DNA of 64,000 nucleotides from Azolla caroliniana (GCA_043228905.1 JBHGNT010000063.1:62001-126000), one strand, 5' to 3'; shown: positions 1 to 13,055, numbered from the stretch's first letter. The notes: generated by a model not told the origin, from the letters alone. Numbers and translations: made by a program.

Positions 1-132
1 TGCGAATCGAAGCTAACAGCGCTACCTATGATATGGAATTAAAAAATCAAGATTTTGAAACTCAAGTCGAGAGACATGACGAAATTACCAAATTTGAGGA
101 GTGAGTTGAGAACAGCCCTTGAGTAAATTAAA
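1..132 (+). repeat. Partial monomer at the left edge
   Basis: The window opens inside a unit, at about unit position 47 ('tgcgaatcg'), and this unit ends at 132. The array therefore continues to the left of the window. Confidence 0.95.
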
Positions 133-410
133 ATGTTCATACCTGGCTCGTGTAATATCGGATTTTTGTGTTCAAACATGCAAATCGAAGCTAACAACGC
201 GAGCTATGATATGGAATTAAAAAATCAAGATTTTGAAACTCAGGTCGAGAGACATGACGAAATTACCAAATTTGAGGAGTGAGTTGAGAACAGCCCTTGA
301 GTAAATTAAAATGTTCATGCCTGGCTCGTGTAATATCGGATTTTTGTGTTCAAACATGCGAATCGAAGCTAACGACGCGAGCTATGATATGGAATTAAAA
401 AATCAAGATT

Positions 411-3400
411 TTGAAACTCAGGTCAAGAGACATGACGAAAATAGCAAACTTGAGGAGGGAGTTGAGAGGAGCCCTTGAGTTAATTAAAATGTTCATACCT
501 GGCTCGTGTGATATCGGATTTTTGTGTTTAAACATGCAAACCGAAGCTAACAACGCTAGCTATGATATGGAATTAAAAAATCAAGAGTTTGAAACTCAGG
601 TCGAGAGACATGACGAAATTACCAAATTTGAGGAGTGAGTTGAGAAGAGCTAGTAGGTAAATTTAAATGTTCATACTTGGCTCGTGTGATATCGGATTTT
701 TGTGTTCAAACATGCGAATCGAAGCTAACAACGATAGCTATGATATGGAATTAAAAAATCAAGATTTTCAAACTCAAGTCGAGAGACATGACGAAATTAC
801 CAAATTTGAGGAGTGAGTTGAGAAGAGCCCTTGAGTAAATTAAAATGTTCATACCTGGCTCGTGTGATATCGGAATTTTGTGTTCAAACATGCAAATCGA
901 AGCTAACAACGCTAGCTATGATATGGAATTAAAAAATCAAGATTTTGAAACTCAGGTCGAGAGACATGACGAAATTACCAAATTTGAGGAGTGAGTTGAG
1001 AACAGCCCTTGAGTAAATTAAAATGTTCATACCTGGCTCATGTAATATCGGATTTTTGTTTTCAAACATGCGAATCGAAGCTAACACTTCTAGCTATGAT
1101 ATGGAATTAAAAAATCAAGATTTTGAAACTCAGGTCGAGAGACTTGACGAAATTACCAAAGCTGAGGAGTGAGTTCAGAACAGCCCTTGAGTAAATTAAA
1201 ATGTTCATACCTGGCTCGTGTGATATCGGATTTTTGTGTTCAAACATGCAAATCGAAGCTAACAACGCTAGCTATGATATGGAATTAAAAAATCAAGATT
1301 TTGAAACTCAAGTCCAGAGACATGACGAAAATAGCAAACTTGAGGAGGGAGTTGAGAGGAGCCCTTGAGTAAATTAAAATGTTCATACCTGGCTCGTGTG
1401 ATATCGGATTTTTGTGTTCAAACATGCAAATCGAAGCTAACAACGCTAGCTATGATATGGAATTAAAAAATCAAGATTTTGAAACTCAGGTCGAGAGACA
1501 TGACGAAATTACCAAACTTGAGGAGTGAGTTGAGAAGAGCCCTTGAGTAAATTAAAATGTTCATACCTGGCTCGTGTGATATCGGAATTTTGTGTTCAAA
1601 CATGCAAATCGAAGCTAACAACGCTAGGTATGATATGGAATTAAAAAATCAAGATTTTGAAACTCAAGTCGAGAGACATGACGAAATTACCAAATTTGAG
1701 GAGTGAGTTGAGAAGAGCCCTTGAGTAAATTAAAATGTTCATACCTGGCTCGTGTGATATCGGAATTTTGTGTTCAAACATGCAAATCGAAGCTAACAAC
1801 GCTAGCTATGATATGGAATTAAAAAATCAAGATTTTGAAACTCAGGTCGAGAGACATGACGAAATTACCAAATTTGAGGAGTGAGTTGAGAAGAGCCCTT
1901 GAGTAAATTAAAATGTTCATACCTGGCTCGTGTGATATCGGATTTTTGTGTTCAAACATGCAAATCGAAGCTAACAACGCTAGCTATGATATGGAATTAA
2001 AAAATCAAGATTTCGAAACTCAAGTCCAGAGACATGACGAAAATAGCAAACTTGAGGAGGGAGTTGAGAGGAGCCCTTGAGTAAATTAAAATGTTCATAC
2101 CTGGCTCGTGTGATATCGGATTTTTGTGTTCAAACATGCGAATCGAAGCTAACAACGCTACCTATGATATGGAATTAAAAAATTAAGATTTTGAAACTCA
2201 GGTCGAGAGACATGACGAAATTACCAAATTTGAGGAGTGAGTTGAGAGGAGCCCTTGAGTAAATTAAAATGTTCATACCTGGCTCATGTGATATCGGATT
2301 TTTGTGTTCAAACATGCAAATCGAAGCTAACAACGCTAGCTATGATATGGAATTAAAAATTCAAGAATTTGAAACTCAGGTCAAGAGACATGACGAAAAT
2401 AGCAAACTTGAGGAGGGAGTTGAGAGGAGCCCTTGAGTTAATTAAAATGTTCATACCTGGCTCGTGTGATATCGGATTTTTGTGTTTAAACATGCAAACC
2501 GAAGCTAACAACGCTAGCTATGATATGGAATTAAAAAATCAAGAGTTTGAAACTCAGGTCGAGAGACATGACGAAATTACCAAATTTGAGGAGTGAGTTG
2601 AGAAGAGCTAGTAGGTAAATTTAAATGTTCATACTTGGCTCGTGTGATATCGGATTTTTGTGTTCAAACATGCGAATCGAAGCTAACAACGATAGCTATG
2701 ATATGGAATTAAAAAATCAAGATTTTCAAACTCAAGTCGAGAGACATGACGAAATTACCAAATTTGAGGAGTGAGTTGAGAAGAGCCCTTGAGTAAATTA
2801 AAATGTTCATACCTGGCTCGTGTGATATCGGAATTTTGTGTTCAAACATGCAAATCGAAGCTAACAACGCTAGCTATGATATGGAATTAAAAAATCAAGA
2901 TTTTGAAACTCAGGTCGAGAGACATGACGAAATTACCAAATTTGAGGAGTGAGTTCAGAACAGCCCTTGAGTAAATTAAAATGTTCATACCTGGCTCGTG
3001 TTATATCGGATTTTTGTGTTCAAACATGCAAATCGAAGCTAACAACGCTAGCTATGATATGGAATTAAAAAATCAAGATTTTGAAACTCAAGTCCAGAGA
3101 CATGACGAAAATAGCAAACTTGAGGAGGGAGTTGAGAGGAGCCCTTGAGTAAATTAAAATGTTCATACCTGGCTCGTGTGATATCGGATTTTTGTGTTCA
3201 AACATGCAAATCGAAGCTAACAACGCTAGCTATGATATGGAATTAAAAAATCAAGATTTTGAAACTCAGGTCGAGAGACATGACGAAATTACCAAATTTG
3301 AGGAGTGAGTTGAGAAGAGCCCTTGAGTAAATTAAAATGTTCATACCTGGCTCGTGTGATATCGGAATTTTGTGTTCAAACATGCAAATCGAAGCTAACA

Positions 3401-3690
3401 ACGCTAGGTATGATATGGAATTAAAAAATCAAGATTTTGAAACTCAAGTCGAGAGACATGACGAAATTACCAAATTTGAGGAGTGAGTTGAGAAGAGCCC
3501 TTGAGCAAATTAAAATGTTCATACCTGGCTCGTGTGATATCGGAATTTTGTGTTCAAACATGCAAATCGAAGCTAACAACGCTAGCTATGATATGGAATT
3601 AAAAAATCAAGATTTTGAAACTCAGGTCGAGAGACATGACGAAATTACCAAATTTGAGGAGTGAGTTGAGAAGAGCCCTTGAGTAAATTA
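411..3690 (+). repeat. 11-mer HOR (1,958 bp), two copies, second shortened
   Basis: Rare variants recur exactly 1,958 bp (11 x 178) apart. The 'gagttaattaaa' + 'gtttaaacatgcaaaccg' + 'caagagtttg' string at about 475-575 recurs at about 2433-2533, and 'aacgatagc' at 731 recurs at 2689. After 2951 the spacing changes to 1,780 bp (10 units), because the second copy lacks the unit carrying 'taacacttctagc'. Order is kept until about 3690, where the copies stop matching. HOR organisation of this kind arises by unequal exchange and local amplification. Confidence 0.88.
2803..2980 (+). repeat. Hybrid monomer at a one-unit deletion
   Basis: The 5' part matches the unit at about 845-1022 ('cggaattttg', 'accaaatttgaggagtg'). 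The 3' end from 2951 ('gagttcagaacag') matches the end of the following unit (1171 onward). The unit in between, with 'taacacttctagc', is missing. Loss of exactly 178 bp with a chimeric junction fits one unequal crossover or replication slippage between adjacent units, somewhere about 2930-2951. Confidence 0.8.
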
Positions 3691-6184
3691 AAATGTTCAT
3701 ACCTGGCTCGTGTGATATCGGAATTTTGTGTTCAAACATGCAAATCGAAGCTAACAACGCTAGCTATGATATGGAATTAAAAAATCAAGATTTTGAAACT
3801 CAGGTCGAGAGACATGACGAAATTACCAAATTTGAGGAGTGAGTTGAGAACAGCCCTTGAGTAAATTAAAATGTTCATACCTGGCTCATGTAATATCGGA
3901 TTTTTGTTTTCAAACATGCAAATCGAAGCTAACACTTCTAGCTATGATATGGAATTAAAAAATCAAGATTTTGAAACTCAGGTCGATAGACTTGACGAAA
4001 TTACCAAAGCTGAGGAGTGAGTTCAGAACAGCCCTTGAGTAAATTAAAATGTTCATACCTGGCTCGTGTTATATCGGATTTTTGTGTTCAAACATGCAAA
4101 TCGAAGCTAACAACGCTAGCTATGATATGGAATTAAAAAATCAAGATTTTGAAACTCAAGTCCAGAGACATGACGAAAATAGCAAACTTGAGGAGGGAGT
4201 TGAGAGGAGCCCTTGAGTAAATTAGAATGTTCATACCTGGCTCGTGTGATATCGGATTTTTGTGTTCAAACATGCAAATCGAAGCTAACAATGCTAGCTA
4301 TGATATGGAATTAAAAAATCAAGATTTTGAAACTCAGGTCGAGAGACATGACGAAATTACCAAGTTTGAGGAGTGAGTTGAGAAGAGCCCTTGAGTAAAT
4401 TAAAATGTTCATACCTGGCTCGTGTGATATCGGAATTTTGTGTTCAAACATGCAAATCGAAGCTAACAACGCTAGGTATGATATGGAATTAAAAAATCAA
4501 GATTTTGAAACTCAAGTCGAGAGACATGACGAAATTACCAAATTTGAGGAGTGAGTTGAGAAGAGCCCTTGAGTAAATTAAAATGTTCATACCTGGCTCG
4601 TGTGATATCGGAATTTTGTGTTCAAACATGCAAATCGAAGCTAACAACGCTAGCTATGATATGGAATTAAAAACTCAAGATTTTGAAACTCAGGTCGAGA
4701 GACATGACGAAATTACCAAATTTGAGGAGTGAGTTGAGAAGAGCCCTTGAGTAAATTAAAATGTTCATACCTGGCTCGTGTGATATCGGAATTTTGTGTT
4801 CAAACATGCAAATCGAAGCTAACAACGCTAGGTATGATATGGAATTAAAAAATCAAGATTTTGAAACTCAAGTCGAGAGACATGACGAAATTACCAAATT
4901 TGAGGAGTGAGTTGACAAGAGCCCTTGAGTAAATTAAAATGTTCATACCTGGCTCGTGTGATATCGGAATTTTGTGTTCAAACTTGCAAATCGAAGCTAA
5001 CAACGCTAGATATGATATGGAATTAAAAAATCAAGATTTTGAAACTCAGGTCGAGAGACATGACGAAATTATCAAATTTGAGGAGTGAGTTGAGAACAAC
5101 CCTTGAGTAAATTAAAATGTTCATACCTGGCTCGTGTAATATCGGATTTTTGTGTTCAAACATGCGAATCGAAGCTAACACTTCTAGCTATGATATGGAA
5201 TCAAAAAACCAAGATTTTTAAACTCAGGTCGAGAGACATGACGAAATTACCAAATTTGAGGAGTGAGTTGAGAAGAGCTAGTAGGTAAATTTAAATGTTC
5301 ATACCTAGCTCGTGTGATATCGGATTTTTGTGTTCAAACATGCAAATCGAAGCTAACAACGCTAGCTATGATATGGAATTAAAAATTCAAGAATTTGAAA
5401 CTCAGGTCAAGAGACATGACGAAAATAGCGAACTTGAGGAGGGAGTTGAGAGGAGCCCTTGAGTAAATTAAAATGTTCATACCTGGCTCGTGTGATATCG
5501 GAATTTTGTGTTCAAACATGCAAATCGAAGCTAACAACGCTAGGTATGATATGGAATTAAAAAATCAAGATTTTGAAACTCAGGTCGAGAGACATGACGA
5601 AATTACCAAATTTGAGGAGTGAGTTGAGAAGAGCCCTTGAGTAAATTAAAATGTTCATACCTGGCTCGTGTGATATCGGAATTTTGTGTTCAAACATGCA
5701 AATCGAAGCTAACAACGCTAGGTATGATATGGAATTAAAAAATCAAGATTTTGAAACTCAAGTCGAGAGACATGACGAAATTACCAAATTTGAGGAGTGA
5801 GTTGAGAAGAGCCCTTGAGTAAATTAAAATGTTCATACCTGGCTCGTGTGATATCGGAATTTTGTGTTCAAACATGCAAATCGAAGCTAACAACGCTAGC
5901 TATGATATGGAATTAAAAAATCAAGATTTTGAAACTCAGGTCGAGAGACATGACGAAATTACCAAATTTGAGGAGTGAGTTGAGAAGAGCCCTTGAGTAA
6001 ATTAAAATGTTCATACCTGGCTCGTGTGATATCGGATTTTTGTGTTCAAACATGCAAATCGAAGCTAACAACGCTAGCTATGATATGGAATTAAAAAATC
6101 AAGATTTCGAAACTCAAGTCCAGAGACATGACGAAAATAGCAAACTTGAGGAGGGAGTTGAGAGGAGCCCTTGAGTAAATTAAA
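2981..6184 (+). repeat. 18-monomer segmental block, copy 1
   Basis: The order of variants matches 6897-10100 at a fixed 3,916-bp offset (22 units). Shared rare marks: 'gtgttatatcgg' at the start, 'gagcaaatt' (3504), 'attagaatgttc' (4222), 'gttgacaagag' (4912), 'aacttgcaaatc' (4981), 'gagaacaaccc' (about 5093), 'gaatcaaaaaaccaag' (about 5200) and 'aatagcgaac' (about 5424). So many private marks in one order show a recent duplication of the whole block. Similarity stops at about 6,185-6,230. Confidence 0.88.
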
Positions 6185-6896
6185 ATGTTCATACCTGGCT
6201 CGTGTGATATCGGATTTTTGTGTTCAAACATGCAAATCGAAGCTAACAACGCGAGCTATGATATGGAATTAAAAAATCAAGATTTTGAAACTCAGGTCGA
6301 GAGACATGACGAAATTACCAAATTTGAGGAGTGAGTTGAGAAGAGCTAGTAGGTAAATTTAAATGTTCATACTTGGCTCGTGTGATATCGGATTTTTGTG
6401 TTCAAACATGCGAATCGAAGCTAACAACGATAGCTATGATATGGAATTAAAAAATCAAGATTTTCAAACTCAAGTCGAGAGACATGACGAAATTACCAAA
6501 TTTGAGGAGTGAGTTGAGAAGAGCCCTTGAGTAAATTAAAATGTTCATACCTGGCTCGTGTGATATCGGAATTTTGTGTTCAAACATGCAAATCGAAGCT
6601 AACAACGCTAGCTATGATATGGAATTAAAAAATCAAGATTTTGAAACTCAGGTCGAGAGACATGACGAAATTACCAAATTTGAGGAGTGAGTTGAGAACA
6701 GCCCTTGAGTAAATTAAAATGTTCATACCTGGCTCATGTAATATCGGATTTTTGTTTTCAAACATGCGAATCGAAGCTAACACTTCTAGCTATGATATGG
6801 AATTAAAAAATCAAGATTTTGAAACTCAGGTCGAGAGACTTGACGAAATTACCAAAGCTGAGGAGTGAGTTCAGAACAGCCCTTGAGTAAATTAAA

Positions 6897-9800
6897 ATGT
6901 TCATACCTGGCTCGTGTTATATCGGATTTTTGTGTTCAAACATGCAAATCGAAGCTAACAACGCTAGCTATGATATGGAATTAAAAAATCAAGATTTTGA
7001 AACTCAAGTCCAGAGACATGACGAAAATAGCAAACTTGAGGAGGGAGTTGAGAGGAGCCCTTGAGTAAATTAAAATGTTCATACCTGGCTCGTGTGATAT
7101 CGGATTTTTGTGTTCAAACATGCAAATCGAAGCTAACAACGCTAGCTATGATATGGAATTAAAAAATCAAGATTTTGAAACTCAGGTCGAGAGACATGAC
7201 GAAATTACCAAATTTGAGGAGTGAGTTGAGAAGAGCCCTTGAGTAAATTAAAATGTTCATACCTGGCTCGTGTGATATCGGAATTTTGTGTTCAAACATG
7301 CAAATCGAAGCTAACAACGCTAGGTATGATATGGAATTAAAAAATCAAGATTTTGAAACTCAAGTCGAGAGACATGACGAAATTACCAAATTTGAGGAGT
7401 GAGTTGAGAAGAGCCCTTGAGCAAATTAAAATGTTCATACCTGGCTCGTGTGATATCGGAATTTTGTGTTCAAACATGCAAATCGAAGCTAACAACGCTA
7501 GCTATGATATGGAATTAAAAAATCAAGATTTTGAAACTCAGGTCGAGAGACATGACGAAATTACCAAATTTGAGGAGTGAGTTGAGAAGAGCCCTTGAGT
7601 AAATTAAAATGTTCATACCTGGCTCGTGTGATATCGGAATTTTGTGTTCAAACATGCAAATCGAAGCTAACAACGCTAGCTATGATATGGAATTAAAAAA
7701 TCAAGATTTTGAAACTCAGGTCGAGAGACATGACGAAATTACCAAATTTGAGGAGTGAGTTGAGAACAGCCCTTGAGTAAATTAAAATGTTCATACCTGG
7801 CTCATGTAATATCGGATTTTTGTTTTCAAACATGCAAATCGAAGCTAACACTTCTAGCTATGATATGGAATTAAAAAATCAAGATTTTGAAACTCAGGTC
7901 GATAGACTTGACGAAATTACCAAAGCTGAGGAGTGAGTTCAGAACAGCCCTTGAGTAAATTAAAATGTTCATACCTGGCTCGTGTTATATCGGATTTTTG
8001 TGTTCAAACATGCAAATCGAAGCTAACAACGCTAGCTATGATATGGAATTAAAAAATCAAGATTTTGAAACTCAAGTCCAGAGACATGACGAAAATAGCA
8101 AACTTGAGGAGGGAGTTGAGAGGAGCCCTTGAGTAAATTAGAATGTTCATACCTGGCTCGTGTGATATCGGATTTTTGTGTTCAAACATGCAAATCGAAG
8201 CTAACAATGCTAGCTATGATATGGAATTAAAAAATCAAGATTTTGAAACTCAGGTCGAGAGACATGACGAAATTACCAAGTTTGAGGAGTGAGTTGAGAA
8301 GAGCCCTTGAGTAAATTAAAATGTTCATACCTGGCTCGTGTGATATCGGAATTTTGTGTTCAAACATGCAAATCGAAGCTAACAACGCTAGGTATGATAT
8401 GGAATTAAAAAATCAAGATTTTGAAACTCAAGTCGAGAGACATGACGAAATTACCAAATTTGAGGAGTGAGTTGAGAAGAGCCCTTGAGTAAATTAAAAT
8501 GTTCATACCTGGCTCGTGTGATATCGGAATTTTGTGTTCAAACATGCAAATCGAAGCTAACAACGCTAGCTATGATATGGAATTAAAAACTCAAGATTTT
8601 GAAACTCAGGTCGAGAGACATGACGAAATTACCAAATTTGAGGAGTGAGTTGAGAAGAGCCCTTGAGTAAATTAAAATGTTCATACCTGGCTCGTGTGAT
8701 ATCGGAATTTTGTGTTCAAACATGCAAATCGAAGCTAACAACGCTAGGTATGATATGGAATTAAAAAATCAAGATTTTGAAACTCAAGTCGAGAGACATG
8801 ACGAAATTACCAAATTTGAGGAGTGAGTTGACAAGAGCCCTTGAGTAAATTAAAATGTTCATACCTGGCTCGTGTGATATCGGAATTTTGTGTTCAAACT
8901 TGCAAATCGAAGCTAACAACGCTAGATATGATATGGAATTAAAAAATCAAGATTTTGAAACTCAGGTCGAGAGACATGACGAAATTATCAAATTTGAGGA
9001 GTGAGTTGAGAACAACCCTTGAGTAAATTAAAATGTTCATACCTGGCTCGTGTAATATCGGATTTTTGTGTTCAAACATGCGAATCGAAGCTAACACTTC
9101 TAGCTATGATATGGAATCAAAAAACCAAGATTTTTAAACTCAGGTCGAGAGACATGACGAAATTACCAAATTTGAGGAGTGAGTTGAGAAGAGCTAGTAG
9201 GTAAATTTAAATGTTCATACCTAGCTCGTGTGATATCGGATTTTTGTGTTCAAACATGCAAATCGAAGCTAACAACGCTAGCTATGATATGGAATTAAAA
9301 ATTCAAGAATTTGAAACTCAGGTCAAGAGACATGACGAAAATAGCGAACTTGAGGAGGGAGTTGAGAGGAGCCCTTGAGTAAATTAAAATGTTCATACCT
9401 GGCTCGTGTGATATCGGAATTTTGTGTTCAAACATGCAAATCGAAGCTAACAACGCTAGGTATGATATGGAATTAAAAAATCAAGATTTTGAAACTCAGG
9501 TCGAGAGACATGACGAAATTACCAAATTTGAGGAGTGAGTTGAGAAGAGCCCTTGAGTAAATTAAAATGTTCATACCTGGCTCGTGTGATATCGGAATTT
9601 TGTGTTCAAACATGCAAATCGAAGCTAACAACGCTAGGTATGATATGGAATTAAAAAATCAAGATTTTGAAACTCAAGTCGAGAGACATGACGAAATTAC
9701 CAAATTTGAGGAGTGAGTTGAGAAGAGCCCTTGAGTAAATTAAAATGTTCATACCTGGCTCGTGTGATATCGGAATTTTGTGTTCAAACATGCAAATCGA

Positions 9801-10100
9801 AGCTAACAACGCTAGCTATGATATGGAATTAAAAAATCAAGATTTTGAAACTCAGGTCGAGAGACATGACGAAATTACCAAATTTGAGGAGTGAGTTGAG
9901 AAGAGCCCTTGAGTAAATTAAAATGTTCATACCTGGCTCGTGTGATATCGGATTTTTGTGTTCAAACATGCAAATCGAAGCTAACAACGCTAGCTATGAT
10001 ATGGAATTAAAAAATCAAGATTTCGAAACTCAAGTCCAGAGACATGACGAAAATAGCAAACTTGAGGAGGGAGTTGAGAGGAGCCCTTGAGTAAATTAAA
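6897..10100 (+). repeat. 18-monomer segmental block, copy 2
   Basis: Carries the private marks of the block at 2981-6184 in the same order: 'gagcaaatt' 7420, 'gttgacaagag' 8828, 'aacttgcaaatc' 8897, 'aatagcgaac' about 9340. The stretch just upstream (about 6343-6896) resembles 647-1200 and keeps the 'taacacttctagc' unit that is missing near 2951. It ends where 'catgcgaatcg' with 'gctacctatg' appears, at about 10146. Confidence 0.88.
7075..7252 (+). repeat. Reference monomer matching the consensus
   Basis: This unit matches the majority base at every position I compared and serves as the numbering reference. GATATC (EcoRV) lies at unit positions 22-27 and GCTAGC (NheI) at 67-72. TCGA (TaqI) occurs twice, near 53-56 and 113-116. 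There are six CpG dinucleotides. An A-run (about 87-92) and a T-run (about 99-102) lie roughly one helical turn apart. By hand count 65 of 178 bases are G or C. Variable stretches in other monomers are about 12-20, 29-34, 48-52, 64-72, 98-117 and 126-165. The stretch around 'cgaagctaac' (54-63) and 'atgatatggaatta' (74-87) changes least. Confidence 0.9.
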
Positions 10101-10990
10101 ATGTTCATACCTGGCTCGTGTGATATCGGATTTTTGTGTTCAAACATGCGAATCGAAGCTAACAACGCTACCTATGATATGGAATTGAAAAATTAAGATT
10201 TTGAAACTCAGGTCGAGAGACATGACGAAATTACCAAATTTGAGGAGTGAGTTGAGAGGAGCCCTTGAGTAAATTAAAATGTTCATACCTGGCTCGTGTG
10301 ATATCGGATTTTTGTGTTCAAACATGCAAATCGAAGCTAACAACGCTAGCTATGATATGGAATTAAAAATTCAAGAATTTGAAACTCAGGTCAAGAGACA
10401 TGACGAAAATAGCAAACTTGAGGAGGGAGTTGAGAGGAGCCCTTGAGTTAATTAAAATGTTCATACCTGGCTCGTGTGATATCGGATTTTTGTGTTTAAA
10501 CATGCAAACCGAAGCTAACAACGCTAGCTATGATATGGAATTAAAAAATCAAGAGTTTGAAACTCAGGTCGAGAGACATGACGAAATTACCAAATTTGAG
10601 GAGTGAGTTGAGAAGAGCTAGTAGGTAAATTTAAATGTTCATACTTGGCTCGTGTGATATCGGATTTTTGTGTTCAAACATGCGAATCGAAGCTAACAAC
10701 GATAGCTATGATATGGAATTAAAAAATCAAGATTTTCAAACTCAAGTCGAGAGACATGACGAAATTACCAAATTTGAGGAGTGAGTTGAGAAGAGCCCTT
10801 GAGTAAATTAAAATGTTCATACCTGGCTCGTGTGATATCGGAATTTTGTGTTCAAACATGCAAATCGAAGCTAACAACGCTAGCTATGATATGGAATTAA
10901 AAAATCAAGATTTTGAAACTCAGGTCGAGAGACATGACGAAATTACCAAATTTGAGGAGTGAGTTGAGAACAGCCCTTGAGTAAATTAAA

Positions 10991-11168
10991 ATGTTCATAC
11001 CTGGCTCGTGTGATATCGGATTTTTGTGTTCAAACATGCAAATCGAAGCTAACAACGCTAGCTATGATATGGAATTAAAAAATCAAGATTTCGAAACTCA
11101 AGTCCAGAGACATGACGAAATTACCAAAGCTGAGGAGTGAGTTCAGAACAGCCCTTGAGTAAATTAAA
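10991..11168 (+). repeat. Hybrid monomer
   Basis: The 5' two-thirds is the 'gatttcgaaactcaagtcc' type, which everywhere else I checked is followed by 'cgaaaatagc'. Here it runs instead into 'gaaattaccaaagctgagg' and 'gttcagaacag', the 3' end of the 'taacacttctagc' unit. The switch lies within about 11105-11130. It looks like a crossover or gene-conversion junction. Confidence 0.7.
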
Positions 11169-11629
11169 ATGTTCATACCTGGCTCGTGTTATATCGGATT
11201 TTTGTGTTCAAACATGCAAATCGAAGCTAACAACGCTATCTATGATATGGAATTAAAAAATCAAGATTTTGAAACTCAAGTCCAGAGACATGACGAAAAT
11301 AGCAAACTTGAGGAGGGAGTTGAGAGGAGCCCTTGAGTAAATTAAAATGTTCATACCTGGCTCGTGTGATATCGGATTTTTGTGTTCAAACATGCAAATC
11401 GAAGCTAACAACGCTAGCTATGATATGGAATTAAAAAATCAAGATTTTGAAACTCAGGTCGAGAGACATGACGAAATTACCAAATTTGAGGAGTGAGTTG
11501 AGAAGAGCCCTTGAGTAAATTAAAATGTTCATACCTGGCTCGTGTGATATCGGAATTTTGTGTTCAAACATGCAAATCGAAGCTAACAACGCTAGCTATG
11601 ATATGGAATTAAAAAATCAAGATTTTGAA

Positions 11630-13055
11630 ACTCAAGTCGAGAGACATGACGAAATTACCAAATTTGAGGAGTGAGTTGAGAAGAGCCCTTGAGCAAATTA
11701 AAATGTTCATACCTGGCTCGTGTGATATCGGAATTTTGTGTTCAAACATGCAAATCGAAGCTAACAACGCTAGCTATGATATGGAATTAAAAAATCAAGA
11801 TTTTGAAACTCAGGTCGAGAGACATGACGAAATTACCAAATTTGAGGAGTGAGTTGAGAAGAGCCCTTGAGTAAATTAAAATGTTCATACCTGGCTCGTG
11901 TGATATCAGAATTTTGTGTTCAAACATGCAAATCGAAGCTAACAACGCTAGCTATGATATGGAATTAAAAAATCAAGATTTTGAAACTCAGGTCGAGAGA
12001 CATGACGAAATTACCAAATTTGAGGAGTGAGTTGAGAACAGCCCTTGAGTAAATTAAAATGTTCATACCTGGCTCATGTAATATCGGATTTTTGTTTTCA
12101 AACATGCAAATCGAAGCTAACACTTCTAGCTATGATATGGAATTAAAAAATCAAGATTTTGAAACTCAGGTCGATAGACTTGACGAAATTACCAAAGCTG
12201 AGGAGTGAGTTCAGAACAGCCCTTGAGTAAATTAAAATGTTCATACCTGGCTCGTGTTATATCGGATTTTTGTGTTCAAACATGCAAATCGAAGCTAACA
12301 ACGCTAGCTATGATATGGAATTAAAAAATCAAGATTTTGAAACTCAAGTCGAGAGACATGACGAAATTACCAAATTTGAGGAGTGAGTTGAGAAGAGCCC
12401 TTGAGCAAATTAAAATGTTCATACCTGGCTCGTGTGATATCGGAATTTTGTGTTCAAACATGCAAATCGAAGCTAACAACGCTAGCTATGATATGGAATT
12501 AAAAAATCAAGATTTTGAAACTCAGGTCGAGAGACATGACGAAATTACCAAATTTGAGGAGTGAGTTGAGAAGAGCCCTTGAGTAAATTAAAATGTTCAT
12601 ACCTGGCTCGTGTGATATCAGAATTTTGTGTTCAAACATGCAAATCGAAGCTAACAACGCTAGCTATGATATGGAATTAAAAAATCAAGATTTTGAAACT
12701 CAGGTCGAGAGACATGACGAAATTACCAAATTTGAGGAGTGAGTTGAGAACAGCCCTTGAGTAAATTAAAATGTTCATACCTGGCTCATGTAATATCGGA
12801 TTTTTGTTTTCAAACATGCAAATCGAAGCTAACACTTCTAGCTATGATATGGAATTAAAAAATCAAGATTTTGAAACTCAGGTCGATAGACTTGACGAAA
12901 TTACCAAAGCTGAGGAGTGAGTTCAGAACAGCCCTTGAGTAAATTAAAATGTTCATACCTGGCTCGTGTTATATCGGATTTTTGTGTTCAAACATGCAAA
13001 TCGAAGCTAACAACGCTAGCTATGATATGGAATTAAAAAATCAAGATTTTGAAAC
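11630..13055 (+). repeat. 4-mer (712 bp) tandem duplication
   Basis: Four consecutive units are repeated at exactly 712 bp (4 x 178). 'gagcaaatt' occurs at about 11692 and 12404. The private change 'tgatatcagaattttg' occurs at 11901 and 12613. 'cgatagacttg' occurs in both copies. The unit at 12237-12414 is a hybrid: its 5' half ('gtgttatatcgg') is the type that normally runs into 'caagtccag', and its 3' half is that of the unit starting 11525. It marks the join between the two copies, near 12,310-12,345. Confidence 0.85.
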
